In this document: one piece after another, positions 11,461 to 29,832 of the stretch | Numbering within the stretch: position 1 is the first letter of the stretch | Layout of the letters: every line of letters begins with the position of its first letter | Origin: Mytilus edulis | Lineage: Eukaryota > Mollusca > Bivalvia > Mytilida > Mytilidae | NCBI RefSeq assembly: GCF_963676685.1 | Contig: NC_092346.1 | Span: forward strand, 31,013,133-31,077,132 | Length of the DNA: 64,000 nt | Direction of reading: 5' to 3' | The notes under the pieces: model-generated | Seen by the model: the letters and a program-made list of their open reading frames with translations, nothing else | Databases searched by the model: none | What the model was told of the DNA's origin: nothing | Program-made: the position numbers and the translations under genes

Positions 11461-11776
11461 CGTTCAAGTTCCGATACTTCATAATTTTTGACGCATATAT
11501 CGTCAAATTGAAGATTAATATTTTGGTTTTAATTTGATTGATAGTCCGACACTAGTCATTTCAATTGTTATCCAAAATATAAATTTAAAATTTGATGTCT
11601 TTAATAAAAGAGGGTTACTGAATAATATCACAGACATTCATTAAGCAAATGAGATGTTTACTATTTGATATCACTGGATCGGGAGAACTTTCATGATATT
11701 TTGGGACATCATTAATGAAAATCTTAAATAAATTAGGGCTAATATTGTCTCCTTGAATTACTCAAAGTGAAAGGAA

Positions 11777-12140
11777 ACATATCTGCTATGCCATTTTTCT
11801 TTTACTATTATGCAATATTTGCTGACTTTATACATTCTGCTTATCATATAATAAATAAAAATCCTTCCCCAGATGGCAGTAATTTTATCTTAATACCTTA
11901 ATGAATGACTGTCAAATGAAAAGGCAGACAAACACGCTCAATAGAGTGAGTGTCGATGAGACAACTATCCATCCAAATAACAATTTCAAAAAAGTAAACC
12001 ATTATAGGTCAATGTACGGCTTTCAACACGGAGCCTTGGCTCACACCGAACAACAAGCTATAAAGGGCCCCAAAATTACTAGTGTAAAACCATTCAAACG
12101 GAAAACCAACGGTCTAATCTATATACAATTAAAAACAAAA
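11777..12140 (+). repeat. Mussel repeat segment, copy B
   Basis: Copy of 7904-8208 lacking ~16 bp, continuing into AAGGGCCCCAAAATTACTAG, which copy A has lost. The plus-strand frame 11901-12278 runs through the repeat and is not a gene. Confidence 0.75.
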
Positions 12141-12349
12141 AACGAGAAACAAGAAACACGTATAAATTATATAAACAAACTTTTGTTAAGTTACAATATG
12201 CATGTATTACTATTATATATTCAATATATTAGAAGAGAGCAGACGTTGAATTGTCTAGCCTGTTTTGCTGGACACTGATTGTATTTTGAAAGTCTTAAAG
12301 ATAAAATAAATTGACTTCAAGTTTCAAAGAAACTTATCATTTTTAAAGA

Positions 12350-12870
12350 TCAATGATAATGAGGTCAAGGTTAGTTAAATTCTGTCAGACAGACAAGTTC
12401 ACCTTTGAATTATTCCACACACCAATTATAGTTGTCATATTGCTTATGGTAATTTAAAAACAAACCAAAACACAAAAACTAAACATTGACCAATGAATCG
12501 TTAAAATGAGGTCAAGGTCAGTGTATAACTATCAGACATGAACACCTTTCAACCATTCCATTAACAAAATATAGTTGACCTACTGATTATAGTACGTATT
12601 TGAAAAACATACCAAAAGACAAAAACGTGGCATTGATCAATGAACCATGAAACGGAGGTGAAAGGTCATATTAAATCTACCAGACTGTCGCGTACCCTTA
12701 CACTCATTATATACACTACAAATAGATGACCTTCTGATAAGAAACGGACAAAATCACGTAACTTTTACCTTGATCACTTATCCAATAATTAAAAAAAATC
12801 AAGCAGTAGCTGAACGATTAAAATGGGGTCAAGGACAGTGGACACGTGACAGACGGAATCTTCGTAACAA
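12350..12870 (+). repeat. Diverged minisatellite, about four units of ~140-170 bp
   Basis: Units restart at AATGAGGTCAAGG-type words near 12358, 12505, 12650 and 12820. Each includes a CAGAC...GACA stretch, ATAGTTG(A)CC..., and AAACCAAAACACAAAAACT or a variant. Units are well diverged, so the array is old. Confidence 0.6.
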
Positions 12871-13719
12871 GGGTATCTGGCACATACTGGTCTTTCTGTT
12901 GATCACGTGGTCATTATATCTATAATTCCGATTTCTTTTATATGGTCGAATGCATCGTGGTGCACAAAACTGAGGCACAAAGTGTCTTTAAACTTCTATA
13001 TTTTGGGTCATAATTTCTCATTTTATATTGTTTTATAGCTATTTCATTGGCGTTTATCCCCCTTATATGTTTATTCAGTTTTAGTTTGCAGTTTGTTTCC
13101 ATTCTGCCAAAGCGTCTTTTAAAATTATACTTGGGGTGTTAACTCCTTAATTTTTTTGTTTGGAATTTGTGAGATAGGCTGAAAATGAGTTCCTGTCTCG
13201 TCGGTGTATGCTCCACGCTACTTCTATTAGTATATTTCATAGCGCGTGTCCCTGGTCCCCAGAGAAAATACACTATTAAAAATATATCCACATACGTTTG
13301 ATGTATGTCCATTACAAAAATAAGATGTGGTATGATTGTAAATGAGACAACTATTCACCAGACACCCGTTGACGTTGATATAAGCTACTTATTTTATTCT
13401 ATTTTTAAGTGTATATTTACACATGCGTTGTTGGTTTACTGTCTAAATAATAAACATCCATGTTTCCTTTTAAATAAAGTTAAAAAAAAAAAAAAAGAAG
13501 ATGTATTATGCAGAAAAGCAATTGCGTAACTCATTGTTATTTTTCTTTGACAACTTATCGTATAAGGTCTCCCGAATTATGCAAGTATATATTCGAAGGA
13601 AGACTTCTTGGTCAATTCCTTTACATAATTTTAATTTAAAATCTTCTCTAGCTTAATTTATCTTTTTAGTAATCGTAAGTTTTAAACTGATATAATGAAG
13701 AAGTGTGACCAATTTATCG

Positions 13720-14144
13720 TATACACAGCTACTTTTGCATAGGTACTATTTCTGTACTAAAAATTTGTAGTACTGGAAATCTAAGTTGTAATATTCAGTA
13801 CTATTTTGTTACTCTAAAATTATTGTAATATTTATGTACCTGTATTTTACAGTTCTTTATTTGTACTTGAAATTTAGGTACTACAGATTTTTGTTTACTA
13901 CCGTTACATTTTCAGCATTTTGAAAGTTTTTCTATTTCAAATCTCTTAAAGTTATGATTTTCAAACATGGAATATTGTATTATTTCTGTACTAAAATAGT
14001 ACAAATCAAGTACTGTAAAATACAAGTACCTAAATATTACAATAGTTTTAAAGTAAAGAAATAGTACAAAATATTAAAAGTACATTTCCAGTACTGCATG
14101 TTTTTAGTACAGAAATAGTACCTATACAAAAGTAGCTGTGTATA
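13720..14144. mobile_element. Palindromic GTACT-rich MITE, copy 1
   Basis: A 425-bp foldback: left end TATACACAGCTACTTTTGCA and the reverse complement of the right end agree over more than 40 bp, and the arms stay complementary for most of the element. GTACT/AGTAC words recur throughout. A second copy lies at 40400-40847. Probable TA target duplication. Confidence 0.75.
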
Positions 14145-15694
14145 TAGTTGTTTCGCTAACATGGTCAAAATCGAAAAGTTGATGAATCGTATTGAATTTA
14201 AATGAAGAATATTCATTTGAAGAGTATAAATGAAGGTCTGCATAAAAGATGGATTATCATCTCCATTTTTTGTATACTGGCTTTTTGCAGCTTTCTTTCT
14301 TTCTTTTCTACGTATTCTCTATTTTTTATCTTTTAAAACCCCATAATTCTTTATTCTTTAATATTTCGGTTTATTTTTCTCTATTCTGTTTAATGTTTTG
14401 TCCAGTCAAAATGATACACTTAAGAACTTTTTAAACAAATTAAAATAGCTGCATGAAGGTATAGTATTTTAATATTATTTGGAAATGACTTTGTATAGCT
14501 GTTTTAAAAAATAACTTTGGTATCTGTTTCCTTGACTGGCTATTTTAGGAAGTTTATAGTAGTAGTGCGCACATTTTGGTCCAGATTGTAAATTTTTGTT
14601 CATTGTTAGAGTTTTTGATTATCTGATGGTAGATAGATTGAGCAAGGTTTTGTTTTTTAATGTTTTGCTTTTATGGCATAGTATCTAGGTATAAGAACAT
14701 AACCATTGTTCATATGTGTTTGTTTGTGGTTTTTTTTAATGTTGATTACGGCTATGATTCTGTAGAATGATTGATTGATTTCAGTTTGCTTAACCTCCAG
14801 TGGCAAGTATTCTTTGAATACTGCCTAGATATAATTTCAAAAGGAAAATGTGTGTTGCTTGCACGTAAAACCGGTTTAATCTCACCATTTTTTTTATTTG
14901 TATGTACCAAATCGGACAATTTAGACCATTACTGTGTCAGATGTTACTTGCTTTTTTCGTTTATAAAAACAAGAAGATGTGGTATGATTGCCGATGAGGC
15001 CAACTCTCCATAAGAAATCAAATGACGCAGAAATTAACAACTATAGGTCTGTATATATAATTATTTGTAGCCAATCTTTTTTCCAGGTGTGGTATGTTGA
15101 ACTGTCCTATATTTTCAGTGATTCATGTTTATTTTTATGTATTCTTTTATATGGTATTGTTAAGCTCATATTTTGGTAAATATTGCATAAAAAGGAAATT
15201 ATTTAATTCGTCCTTGTAAGAATAAAATATCATTCGATAGAATTTTGTTTTGGTCAAGTGTACATTTTAGTTTATATAGGGATAGATATACTAAATGTTC
15301 ATAATCAATAACACTCCTTTTTTTTATATTGACAAATGCATATGGAGTAACAAAATGTATAGTTTCGGAGATGTTGATGTGTGGTTTTAATAAGGTTGAT
15401 TTTTTTCTACATTTCTGCTGTAGTATATGTATGCTTGCTTGATTTAGTTTCCTTAACTCCAGTGGCAAATTTTCTATGCATATTTGAGACGAGAATAAAT
15501 ATCAATAAATTCAGCATTTATGTTCTGATAAAGGGCGGAATTTCCGAGTGCAACTTGAAAATGAGGGCATTTTTTTTTTGTAGACCATGATACATTAGAT
15601 GACGAGTATCCTGGTTTCTTTGAGGGTTTTAACAGCAATATAAAAATCATCAGGAAATAAAGGGAGAAATTTTCTCAATAAACACAACAAAATT
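14145..15694. other. Interval downstream of Otx, repeat fragments only
   Basis: T-rich plus strand with a GATGTGGT-family fragment (14972-15060) and two CCAGTGGCAA words (near 14800 and 15455) that accompany that family. No gene. Confidence 0.5.
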
Positions 15695-16438
15695 TTTGTT
15701 TTCAAACAACATTTTATTAGAACAGACTGTTCCAATATGTAAAATATCTCTCATCAAAACATAGTTTGTGGTTGATGAGTATGAACATGCACATTACATT
15801 TACACAATTCACGCAAAATATCTCAAATAAAATATATATAATTTATTACATCACCCATTGTATACAAAACAATCAATTACCAATCATTCATCTCTCATTC
15901 AGGAATAATAAAAAAAATATTACGAATCTCAAATAAAAAAAAAATGATGATCGAGAAATTTCGTTCTGGTAAATCGTTGTCAATGGTTTCAGAAATATAT
16001 AAGAACAATTTTGAGTATTTGGTAATATTTCAATAAAATTAAATACGAAAACAAAAGCGTCATGGATATAAATTAAAATGCTTTAAAATGGCTGCCCCAT
16101 GAAAACGACAACCAAATATTATGCACGTTGTTGAGATTGTCATGAGGTGTGAATATTTTTGTATTTAACAACACGTTTTTTGCACCACAATCACTATACG
16201 ATACAGCACTGTAAAAAAATCCACTCGGTGGACGTGGCCCCACTCCGTGGATGTGGCAAGTTTTTTCATTATCTGTCCACTATAATGAGATCGTTAGAAG
16301 TGGAATGTACACGAAACCGCGAGCTGCAGACGAGGTAACATATCTCCCTGACGATAAACGTCTGCTTGCTCGAGTAGATAATTTTTGTTCGTTTCAATAT
16401 ATCATTTGAATAATATCTGTCTGTTTAGTAATTGACTC
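15695..16438 (-). other. Otx: Otx 3' UTR
   Basis: About 740 nt of non-coding, AT-rich sequence follows the Otx stop on the minus strand. It ends just past an AATAAA signal at 15718-15713, so cleavage is expected near 15690-15700. It contains two imperfect GC-rich direct repeats, each a small palindrome (CCACTCGGTGG at 16221-16231 and CCACTCCGTGG at 16240-16250 on the plus strand), which stand out against the AT-rich surroundings. The end is inferred from the signal alone. Confidence 0.6.
15713..15718 (-). terminator. AATAAA polyadenylation signal, probably of Otx
   Basis: The plus strand reads TTTATT, which is AATAAA on the minus strand, about 720 nt after the Otx stop codon. A T-rich and GT-containing stretch follows on the minus strand at lower coordinates. 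Other AATAAA words exist in this AT-rich DNA, so the choice is likely but not proven. Confidence 0.5.
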
Positions 16439-23089
<6,651 letters not shown>

Positions 23090-23404
23090 TTTGAATTAAT
23101 ATTAAATTCGTATTTCCTCGAATAATAAATGATCAATTTCCCATTGCGAATAATATTTAGTTCAATGTTGAATTTTTACCGATAAAATATCCATATAAAT
23201 ATTCGTGAATATTTGTAATGTTTTTCACAAACATATATTTCTAAATCTTTAAGTATATAATCCTAGTGAATGAATGCTTTAGAGCAGGTACACACGGGTG
23301 TATATGTATATGGACAATTTGTAAGTAAGTAAATACGTGTGGCTATAATATTTAATACTTAATTTAGAAAATTAAATAAGTATAATCTTAATTTAATTCT
23401 TACC
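23090..23404 (-). other. Candidate 5' UTR intron of Otx
   Basis: On the minus strand a near-perfect donor, GCAG|gtaagaa, lies with the exon ending at 23404, about 315 bp upstream of the ATG. A weak acceptor (ATTCGAG) lies near 23117. A 5' non-coding exon spliced to coding exon 1 is therefore plausible, though the sequence could equally be continuous 5' UTR. The stretch contains a TAATCC word at 23258-23263. Confidence 0.35.
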
Positions 23405-23790
23405 TGCTCTGGTCATTCAGCTTGTAGAATGTCTGTATTTTTCCTACCGATCACCTGTGTACTAAATAGGGATAATCCGTATTACAAGTGTCGCATCAAA
23501 ATTAAATGTTAGTGAACTTAAACTTCAAGTTAAAAACTGACGGATTAAAAAAGGTATACGGTCTTCTGCCAACAATTTAAGACGAAAATCTTCGAGTAAA
23601 ATACAAAATTGTTGAATTACTTCTAAGCTTAGAATCGTCTTAACTGTGTAAAGCACGGCTTAATTCGGTGACAATAAATAATAAATAATGATTGATATTG
23701 CTAGGAGTTCCCTTACTTGTATAGTACTCGTGCGAAATTTTAGCTCCGCCCAATTTGATATTTTACAACCAATCAAATTAAAGAACTCTG
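23405..23790 (-). promoter_or_regulatory. Putative Otx promoter and 5' non-coding exon
   Basis: Reading the minus strand, ATTGG boxes (plus-strand CCAAT at 23769-23773 and 23750-23754) flank a GGGCGG GC box (plus CCGCCC at 23746-23751), then a weak TATA-like word (CTATAC) near 23720. They are followed by about 300 nt leading to the donor at 23404. The stretch includes TAATCC (23473-23478) and GGATTA (23542-23547), the preferred site of K50 homeodomains, so autoregulation is possible. The transcription start is not known. Confidence 0.4.
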
Positions 23791-23799
23791 TCGAAAAAT

Positions 23800-26029
23800 A
23801 TTGTTTACAACAAAAATATTGAGTTAATTTAATTAACTTTAACTTTTTTTCTTTCTTAAAAATCTAATTAGAATAAAATTGTATTTTTTATTCATATTTT
23901 AAATTATTGTTCTAAAAATAGAATGACTAAAACTTTGATTTATTTCAAATAGTTTATCTAAATATGGAAATACATTTACAAGAATAAGAAGATAGAATAT
24001 AACCGAAATCTAAAATCAACATAAAATTTTGCTAATACAAAGTATGTAAATTATAAAAAAATAAAATTTTAATGTTTATTCATGGGGACAAGTCAAGATG
24101 ATTATGCTTCTTAAAATATCACCCATATAAAGTTTTACCACAATATATATATATTGCTCGTATGATAAATCTCAATATAATCCAGCTTATAAAACATTTA
24201 TCTCCTTTTTTGGTTTATCAATCATTTTAAGTGTATTAGCATGACTTAAAACCAAATAAGAGTAAGAAAAAACAAATACTACTGTGTGCATAAAATTAAA
24301 ACTGTTTTAAGCCTTTCATAAAACCATATGTATTTCCGATATGGGTATTACATCTATGGTAAAACCGATTGATATTTTCTACTATTTAGTATATTATTTT
24401 ATTTGACAGGCACATTTCATGGATGTTGGACACTTAGAAGGATGAATTTAAGTTGCGGATAGGGGTTGGAATGTTTAAAAAATGATTGTTTGGAGCTACG
24501 ATAAGTTATTGCTTTAAAACAATTATAATAAGTCCCAACGCCGGTGCTGTCTGTATATGGCCCCGCTCTCCAGATTGAATGCTTGGTGTATGTTATCACT
24601 GCGACATGTAAATTTATCATTGAGAACAATATAAAGGAATATGTGTTATACATCAATAAAACAGAAACTCAGCTTTAAAAGGGATGTTTGGATTCGTGTG
24701 TTTGAAATGTGTTTTTTTCTCGGTTTTTTTTTTTAGGACAACTAGAAATTAAGGGTCGTCCTGAAATTGCTTGAAATATTTGCCACTAGACATTAAGCAT
24801 CCAACATTCAACACACATATACACGGAGGAACGAAGAGAACGAGAGAGGAGAGGGATGGTTGTATATTCCTTGCACTATATATATCGTGCAATTGAATGG
24901 AGCCTGAGACAAGATATTTTTTTAAAAAGAGGGGGGGGGGGGGGGGGGGCGGTTATTCAAAAAAAACAAAACGGATTATATATTTTTTAGACGATGTTGT
25001 GATGAAAAAAGAATATAATTTTCAATCAAAGGGAGTTGTATAGAAATTGTATAATTTTATAAGCATAAATGAATTAACCAATGCATAGATACTTATTATT
25101 ATGTTTACATTCATATAGACAAGACTAAACAACTTCATAACATATAAAGCATAGATCCACAATCATATACAAAAATATGACAGACACTAGTCAAATATGT
25201 TTTATTTAACGAAAATGTAATTTATTCAGTGGAAATTTTTTCAACTATTCCAGGAAAATGTATTATATAGTCAGATGGCAATTCCACATTTGCCCGTGCA
25301 CCTTTTCTTCAGAGAGTTTACGGCAGTTTACACCATTCGGATACAGAAGAACTTCTGGATCTCTCTTTTACAAACCAGTTTCATCTCATTGAATAATAGT
25401 TATTCTTATAAATTTTTAGCTAAGGTGATGGTTTTATCTTCATTGCAATCTTATGACTTGCGAAATGACTTGATAATCAAGTAATTTTTTGCGGCAATTT
25501 TTACTAACGACACAGTAAATTTTCTAGACAATATTCATATATTTTGTTGCTTTGTAAATGTAAAAGCATATGTAAAAAGAAAAACTGTGTACTATGTCTT
25601 TTTGGTAAAAAATCGCCCTTTATAGATGCATAGGGCAGACACACTGAGTACACTTTTGCAAACTTCCGTAGACACAAACATATTTAATAGATATCTCTTT
25701 TTCTAACTGAAATATTTATGATCCAACAGAATCAATCAAAAGATAGAATAAAATGTTGTTTTATTTTGCAGGGGATTGTGTTGATATTTATTTTCATTCC
25801 TTCTTTTTTTCACACAAATTTTATTTTTTTACCGCAAAATTTGGCACAAGATGAAATTTACATATATCTTATCAGGTATAATTTATTAATTATTTTGACT
25901 TTACGGTATCGCACTGTGCAAATTAACGGTATTTTGTAAGATCAAAGATATATTATTAGATTCATCAGTAATTGGAATACAGTAAGATTACTGATTTAAT
26001 CAGATGAGCAAGAATCGACGTGCGTAGCT
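23800..26029. other. Otx upstream DNA, AT-rich, no gene
   Basis: Very AT-rich. A G19 run lies at 24931-24949, beside a near-palindrome TTGCAC-TATATATATC-GTGCAA near 24869-24890. Frames such as 24417-24656 and 25275-25484 show nothing. Confidence 0.5.
24931..24949 (+). repeat. G19 homopolymer
   Basis: Nineteen consecutive G followed by CGG, preceded by an A/T-rich run. Such a tract can form a G-quadruplex and is mutation- and assembly-prone. Confidence 0.9.
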
Positions 26030-26340
26030 CTATTAATTAATTAACAATTAAAGAGTTAGTGTAATTTTTCACCCCTTTGCTAAAGCTTCTTGAGCAAACA
26101 AACAAGCCACCGTCGATGCACACTGAGTTAAGAAGAACCCCTTCTGAGTCAAAACAATGAATTTTAAAATCTAGTAAAACATTCCCTTTACCGATTCCAA
26201 CGGAAATCTCAAAATTAAGGCCCTAAAAGGACATCAAACACACCCGCCATCGAGGAGAAGCCTTGAAAGACGAGTTAATTAAAATTTAGCCTTTATTGTG
26301 AAAATTTGTGCGAATAATCACATGTTAATTGTAGATATGA
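26030..26340. promoter_or_regulatory. Candidate enhancer in the Otx-EHBP1 interval
   Basis: A stretch of more even composition than its AT-rich flanks, about 2.3 kb upstream of the putative promoter. It starts with TTAATTAATTAAC (26034-26046) and contains SOX-like CTTTATTGTG (26291-26300) and TCF-like CCTTTG words. Function is inferred from density only. Confidence 0.2.
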
Positions 26341-26607
26341 TGATAATCGTCTTAGAGAGGTTTATCCGCTTAGCTATTACTACAGTAATCATTAAAAAGC
26401 TTGTAAAGTCTTGTTCTTTTCTACGGAAACATTTAAAATTGTGACATTATGTTTTTATAACAATAAGGCACCATCTTAATAGAGAGAATACGAAGTTGAT
26501 TAATGAGATGTTCCGTTCATACACGCTTTCATGCCAAATTATTTTGAACAAGGCATGTCAATGTATGTTGTTTTTTCTTCTGTCATTTAAAAGCTAATGG
26601 TGCCAAA

Positions 26608-26870
26608 TTTTATAGAAAAACGTAAATGGGCTTATATCTTGACACAAATTATATGTTGCGAATACACAAAAAGGATTTTGTAGAAAAACATAAATGCGCT
26701 TGTATATTTACACGATTTGTAAATGCGAATACACATTTATAGAATTTTAAATAAAAAGGTTAATGCGCTTGCATATTGAAACGATCTGTTACTGCGAATA
26801 CACAAAACATATTTGGTAGAAAAAGTAAATGCATGCACATGTACAAAAAAAAAAATGCGAATACACTAAA
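26608..26870 (+). repeat. Minisatellite, about four units of ~68 bp
   Basis: Units read TAGAAAAACGTAAATG(C/G)GCTT ... TGCGAATACACA and restart near 26612, 26681, 26747 and 26817. The last unit is partly deleted. Confidence 0.75.
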
Positions 26871-27742
26871 AAGTGTTATTTTTTAGTAAATATTATCTGA
26901 TTTCTAAAATTATTCATATTTATATTAAATCAACATATATTTATAAGTAACTTATCGATGAATTTATAATTTGATTTTTTTTATTATTATTCAAAAAAAT
27001 AACAGCGTCACGAAATAGAGTCAAATAATTCTCTTATAGAAATAGTTGAAACGGATTTCTAAAATCAATGCATAACATTTATTCCTTAACGAGCGGAAAT
27101 AAGATCTATATCGGAAAAGGATTTTATTTCAAAATCCTGGTATATGATGTCAAAATCAACAAAACGACAACAAAATATTTACAGATAATTTGTTTACTTA
27201 TGAAATAGGGACAGGAAACGTCACAAAACCGTGACATTTTGTCAGAGAGGCTACATCCGAAATTACAAACTACTTTTGTTTGCACATCATGATGGCATTG
27301 TGTTTATTTATTTATTATATTTTATTCTTTCTTTGAATTTTCTTCTTCCTTCTATAATATATTTTATCACATCATTTCAGACAGGAAACCAAAATCTTAA
27401 GATAGAGTAAAAGAAATTACAATTTAAGTGTTATATTGTTTATCATTACGGAAATCACTCTCAAAAATATTTCTTTAGGGGCTTGAGACAATTAGCTACA
27501 ACTTCTGCAATAAAGCTTCTTTTGTCAGAATGTGCAACAACTATACGGGCCTTTATGAGATATGTTTTCCCCCTCAATTTACAAGAAGAGGGTGAAGAAA
27601 TATTTGAACTTAAAACAATTAACAAAGTATCCATATGAAGTCATGGAAAAAATAAAGTCACATCGTCACGAAATGGTCTCGGGAAGTTTCACAAAAAAAA
27701 ACCTTACGACTAAACTGATGATCGTAAATATATGAAAATAAG

Positions 27743-28040
27743 AAGATGTGGTTTGATTGGCACTGAGACAAAGTTAACTCTCTACAAGAGACCAAAATGA
27801 CACAGAAATTACTATTTATAGGTTATCGTACAACCGTCAACAATGAGTAAAGGCAATACCGCATAGTCAGCTAAAAAAAGGCCTCGAAATGACAAATGTA
27901 AACCAATTCAAGTGAGAAATCTAACTGCCTAATTTATGTATAAAATAATGAACGAAAATCAAATGAGTTGCAAGAAACAAACGACAACTACAAATAACAG
28001 GCTAATAACTTGGGCTAGGCACACATACAGCATGTCTTAC
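27743..28040 (+). repeat. Mussel dispersed repeat (GATGTGGT family)
   Basis: AAGATGTGGTTTGATTGGCA ... AGACCAAAATGACACAGAAA ... GACAACTACAAATAACAGGC. Matches 48545-48840 and short fragments at 13320-13370, 14972-15060, 16985-17040, 52105-52170 (plus) and 32800-32850, 37560-37600 (minus). This family is very abundant in Mytilus. Confidence 0.75.
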
Positions 28041-29609
28041 ACAATTAAGTATATATACGTGCGATCAATTTATAGTCAAGATATATTTTGTGAAACTCAT
28101 TCCTACATCTGAAACTCAAAGCTACAACTTTTTAGGTTTCTGGGTGTGTTTTATTAAATCTTTGTATTTCATTTAGGGTCAAAGAATTATCATCTGCTGT
28201 AGTACTAACCCGAGTAATTCAGTCCCTCCCCGTAATCGATCTCTCTTACTTTCTTGTTAATGTAGTAAGCGGAATATAACGACTGAATTATTGGGGTTAA
28301 TGTAGTACTAGATGCGTAAAGAACAACCCTTTCAATTTCTGAGAAGGGGAGTAGGGATTTGAAATGATTATATTTGTTTGGAAAGAACTGAAAACAAAAA
28401 ACGCTGCTCAAGACAGGAAGAACATAAATGTTCTGCCCGACAAAACTATAGAATACAATTTTTTTTACAAAATCGACCAAACAGTTGCGGGTGAAGGATA
28501 AATAAACCTGGCAACTGGCAACAGCCATACAATTGAGAATGGAAATAGGGAATGTGCCAAAGAGACAACAACCCGACCATAGAAAAAACAACAGCAGAAG
28601 GTCACCAACAGGTCTTCAATGTAGCGAGAAATTCCCGCACCCGGAGGCGTCCTTCAACTGGCCCCTAAACAAATATATACTAGTTCAGTGATAATGAACG
28701 CCATACTAATTTCCAAATTGTACACAAGAAACTAAAATAAAAATAATACAAGACTACCCCATCTCCAGCAAAATCAAAAGGTCCCCTTTCGAAGCTAATG
28801 GAGAAATTCCGTATCTATTAAAAGTCTGTTCTCGACTTTTATACTAAGTAGCTATTTTTTCAAAGTATAATTCTCTGAAATTAGTTGAATACATACCATA
28901 AAAACGAAACGGCAATTATTAATGCCTATTTCGTGCGCTTTTTTATCCGTTTGAAATGACATTGTAAAACATAAAACAGTTTCGTTACTCAGAATGATGG
29001 AACAAAATTTTCTGATTTGTTTCTATACTAAACGGTTAAACTGGTGAAGCTACTGATAAACATATATATCCTCGTTAACTTATTATTCGTATAAAAAATA
29101 TTGAATTATATTTATAAATGAAATGTTCACAGTATTATCGCTTCAAATCGCTTTATAGGCTTTAGAGCTAAAAACAAAAATCATAAAATTATAACAAGTC
29201 TTGAATTATGATTTATTTATAATTTTATAAGTATAAACCAAGGAGGTTATATGACCTCCTTATAGTATAAATATATAGCATCACGTTATTTAAGCAATTA
29301 TCAAAGAAATAGAAACCATAAAGACCATGCAAGGGACGAGACAAATTTAGACATTGTAGTATACATGCAGATTTGTTTGTTTTTATTGTATAATTTTGTT
29401 AGACTGAAAATAACAGGAGCTTGAAAATATTGTGCTGTCTTAATATCTGTAATATTGCCTTTTAAAATGTACAAGAGGACTCGGACACATTTCTAATGCA
29501 TTGCTAAAGAAACAGCCATGCTACACATATTTGAATCATCTTTTCTATGTCGATACTAGTACTAGTAGGAAGATCCAAAAGATAGAAGATAAATAGAATC
29601 ACTTGCTTA

Positions 29610-29832
29610 GGCCAAATAAAATAGTATGTGTGGTTCCAGTTACATCTGAAAAAAGTTAGGGTAGGTTGGTAGGGATTTTTTGTTTTACATTGAGTCTATG
29701 GACGCAACCTTCTGACTTTAACAGTGCTTAATGAAAAATGACAATAACATCTTCAGGGTAGGCTATTTTTAAGACGAAAAATTAGGGAAAAAGGTAGGGT
29801 TACTGGAACCACACATATATTTTTATTTAGCC
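29610..29832. mobile_element. MITE with TTA target duplication
   Basis: Ends GGCCAAATAAAATAGTATGT and the reverse complement of ATATATTTTTATTTAGCC match, continuing into GTGTGGTTCCAGT/ACTGGAACCACAC. TTA lies on both sides (29607-29609, 29833-29835). The interior contains GGGTAGGTTGGTAGGGA. Non-coding, PIF/Harbinger-like by its duplication length. Confidence 0.7.

Noticed and set aside
12350..12870. CRISPR-like spaced repeats
   Set aside because: Units are long, diverged and contiguous; this is a eukaryotic minisatellite. No CRISPR array is present in the window.
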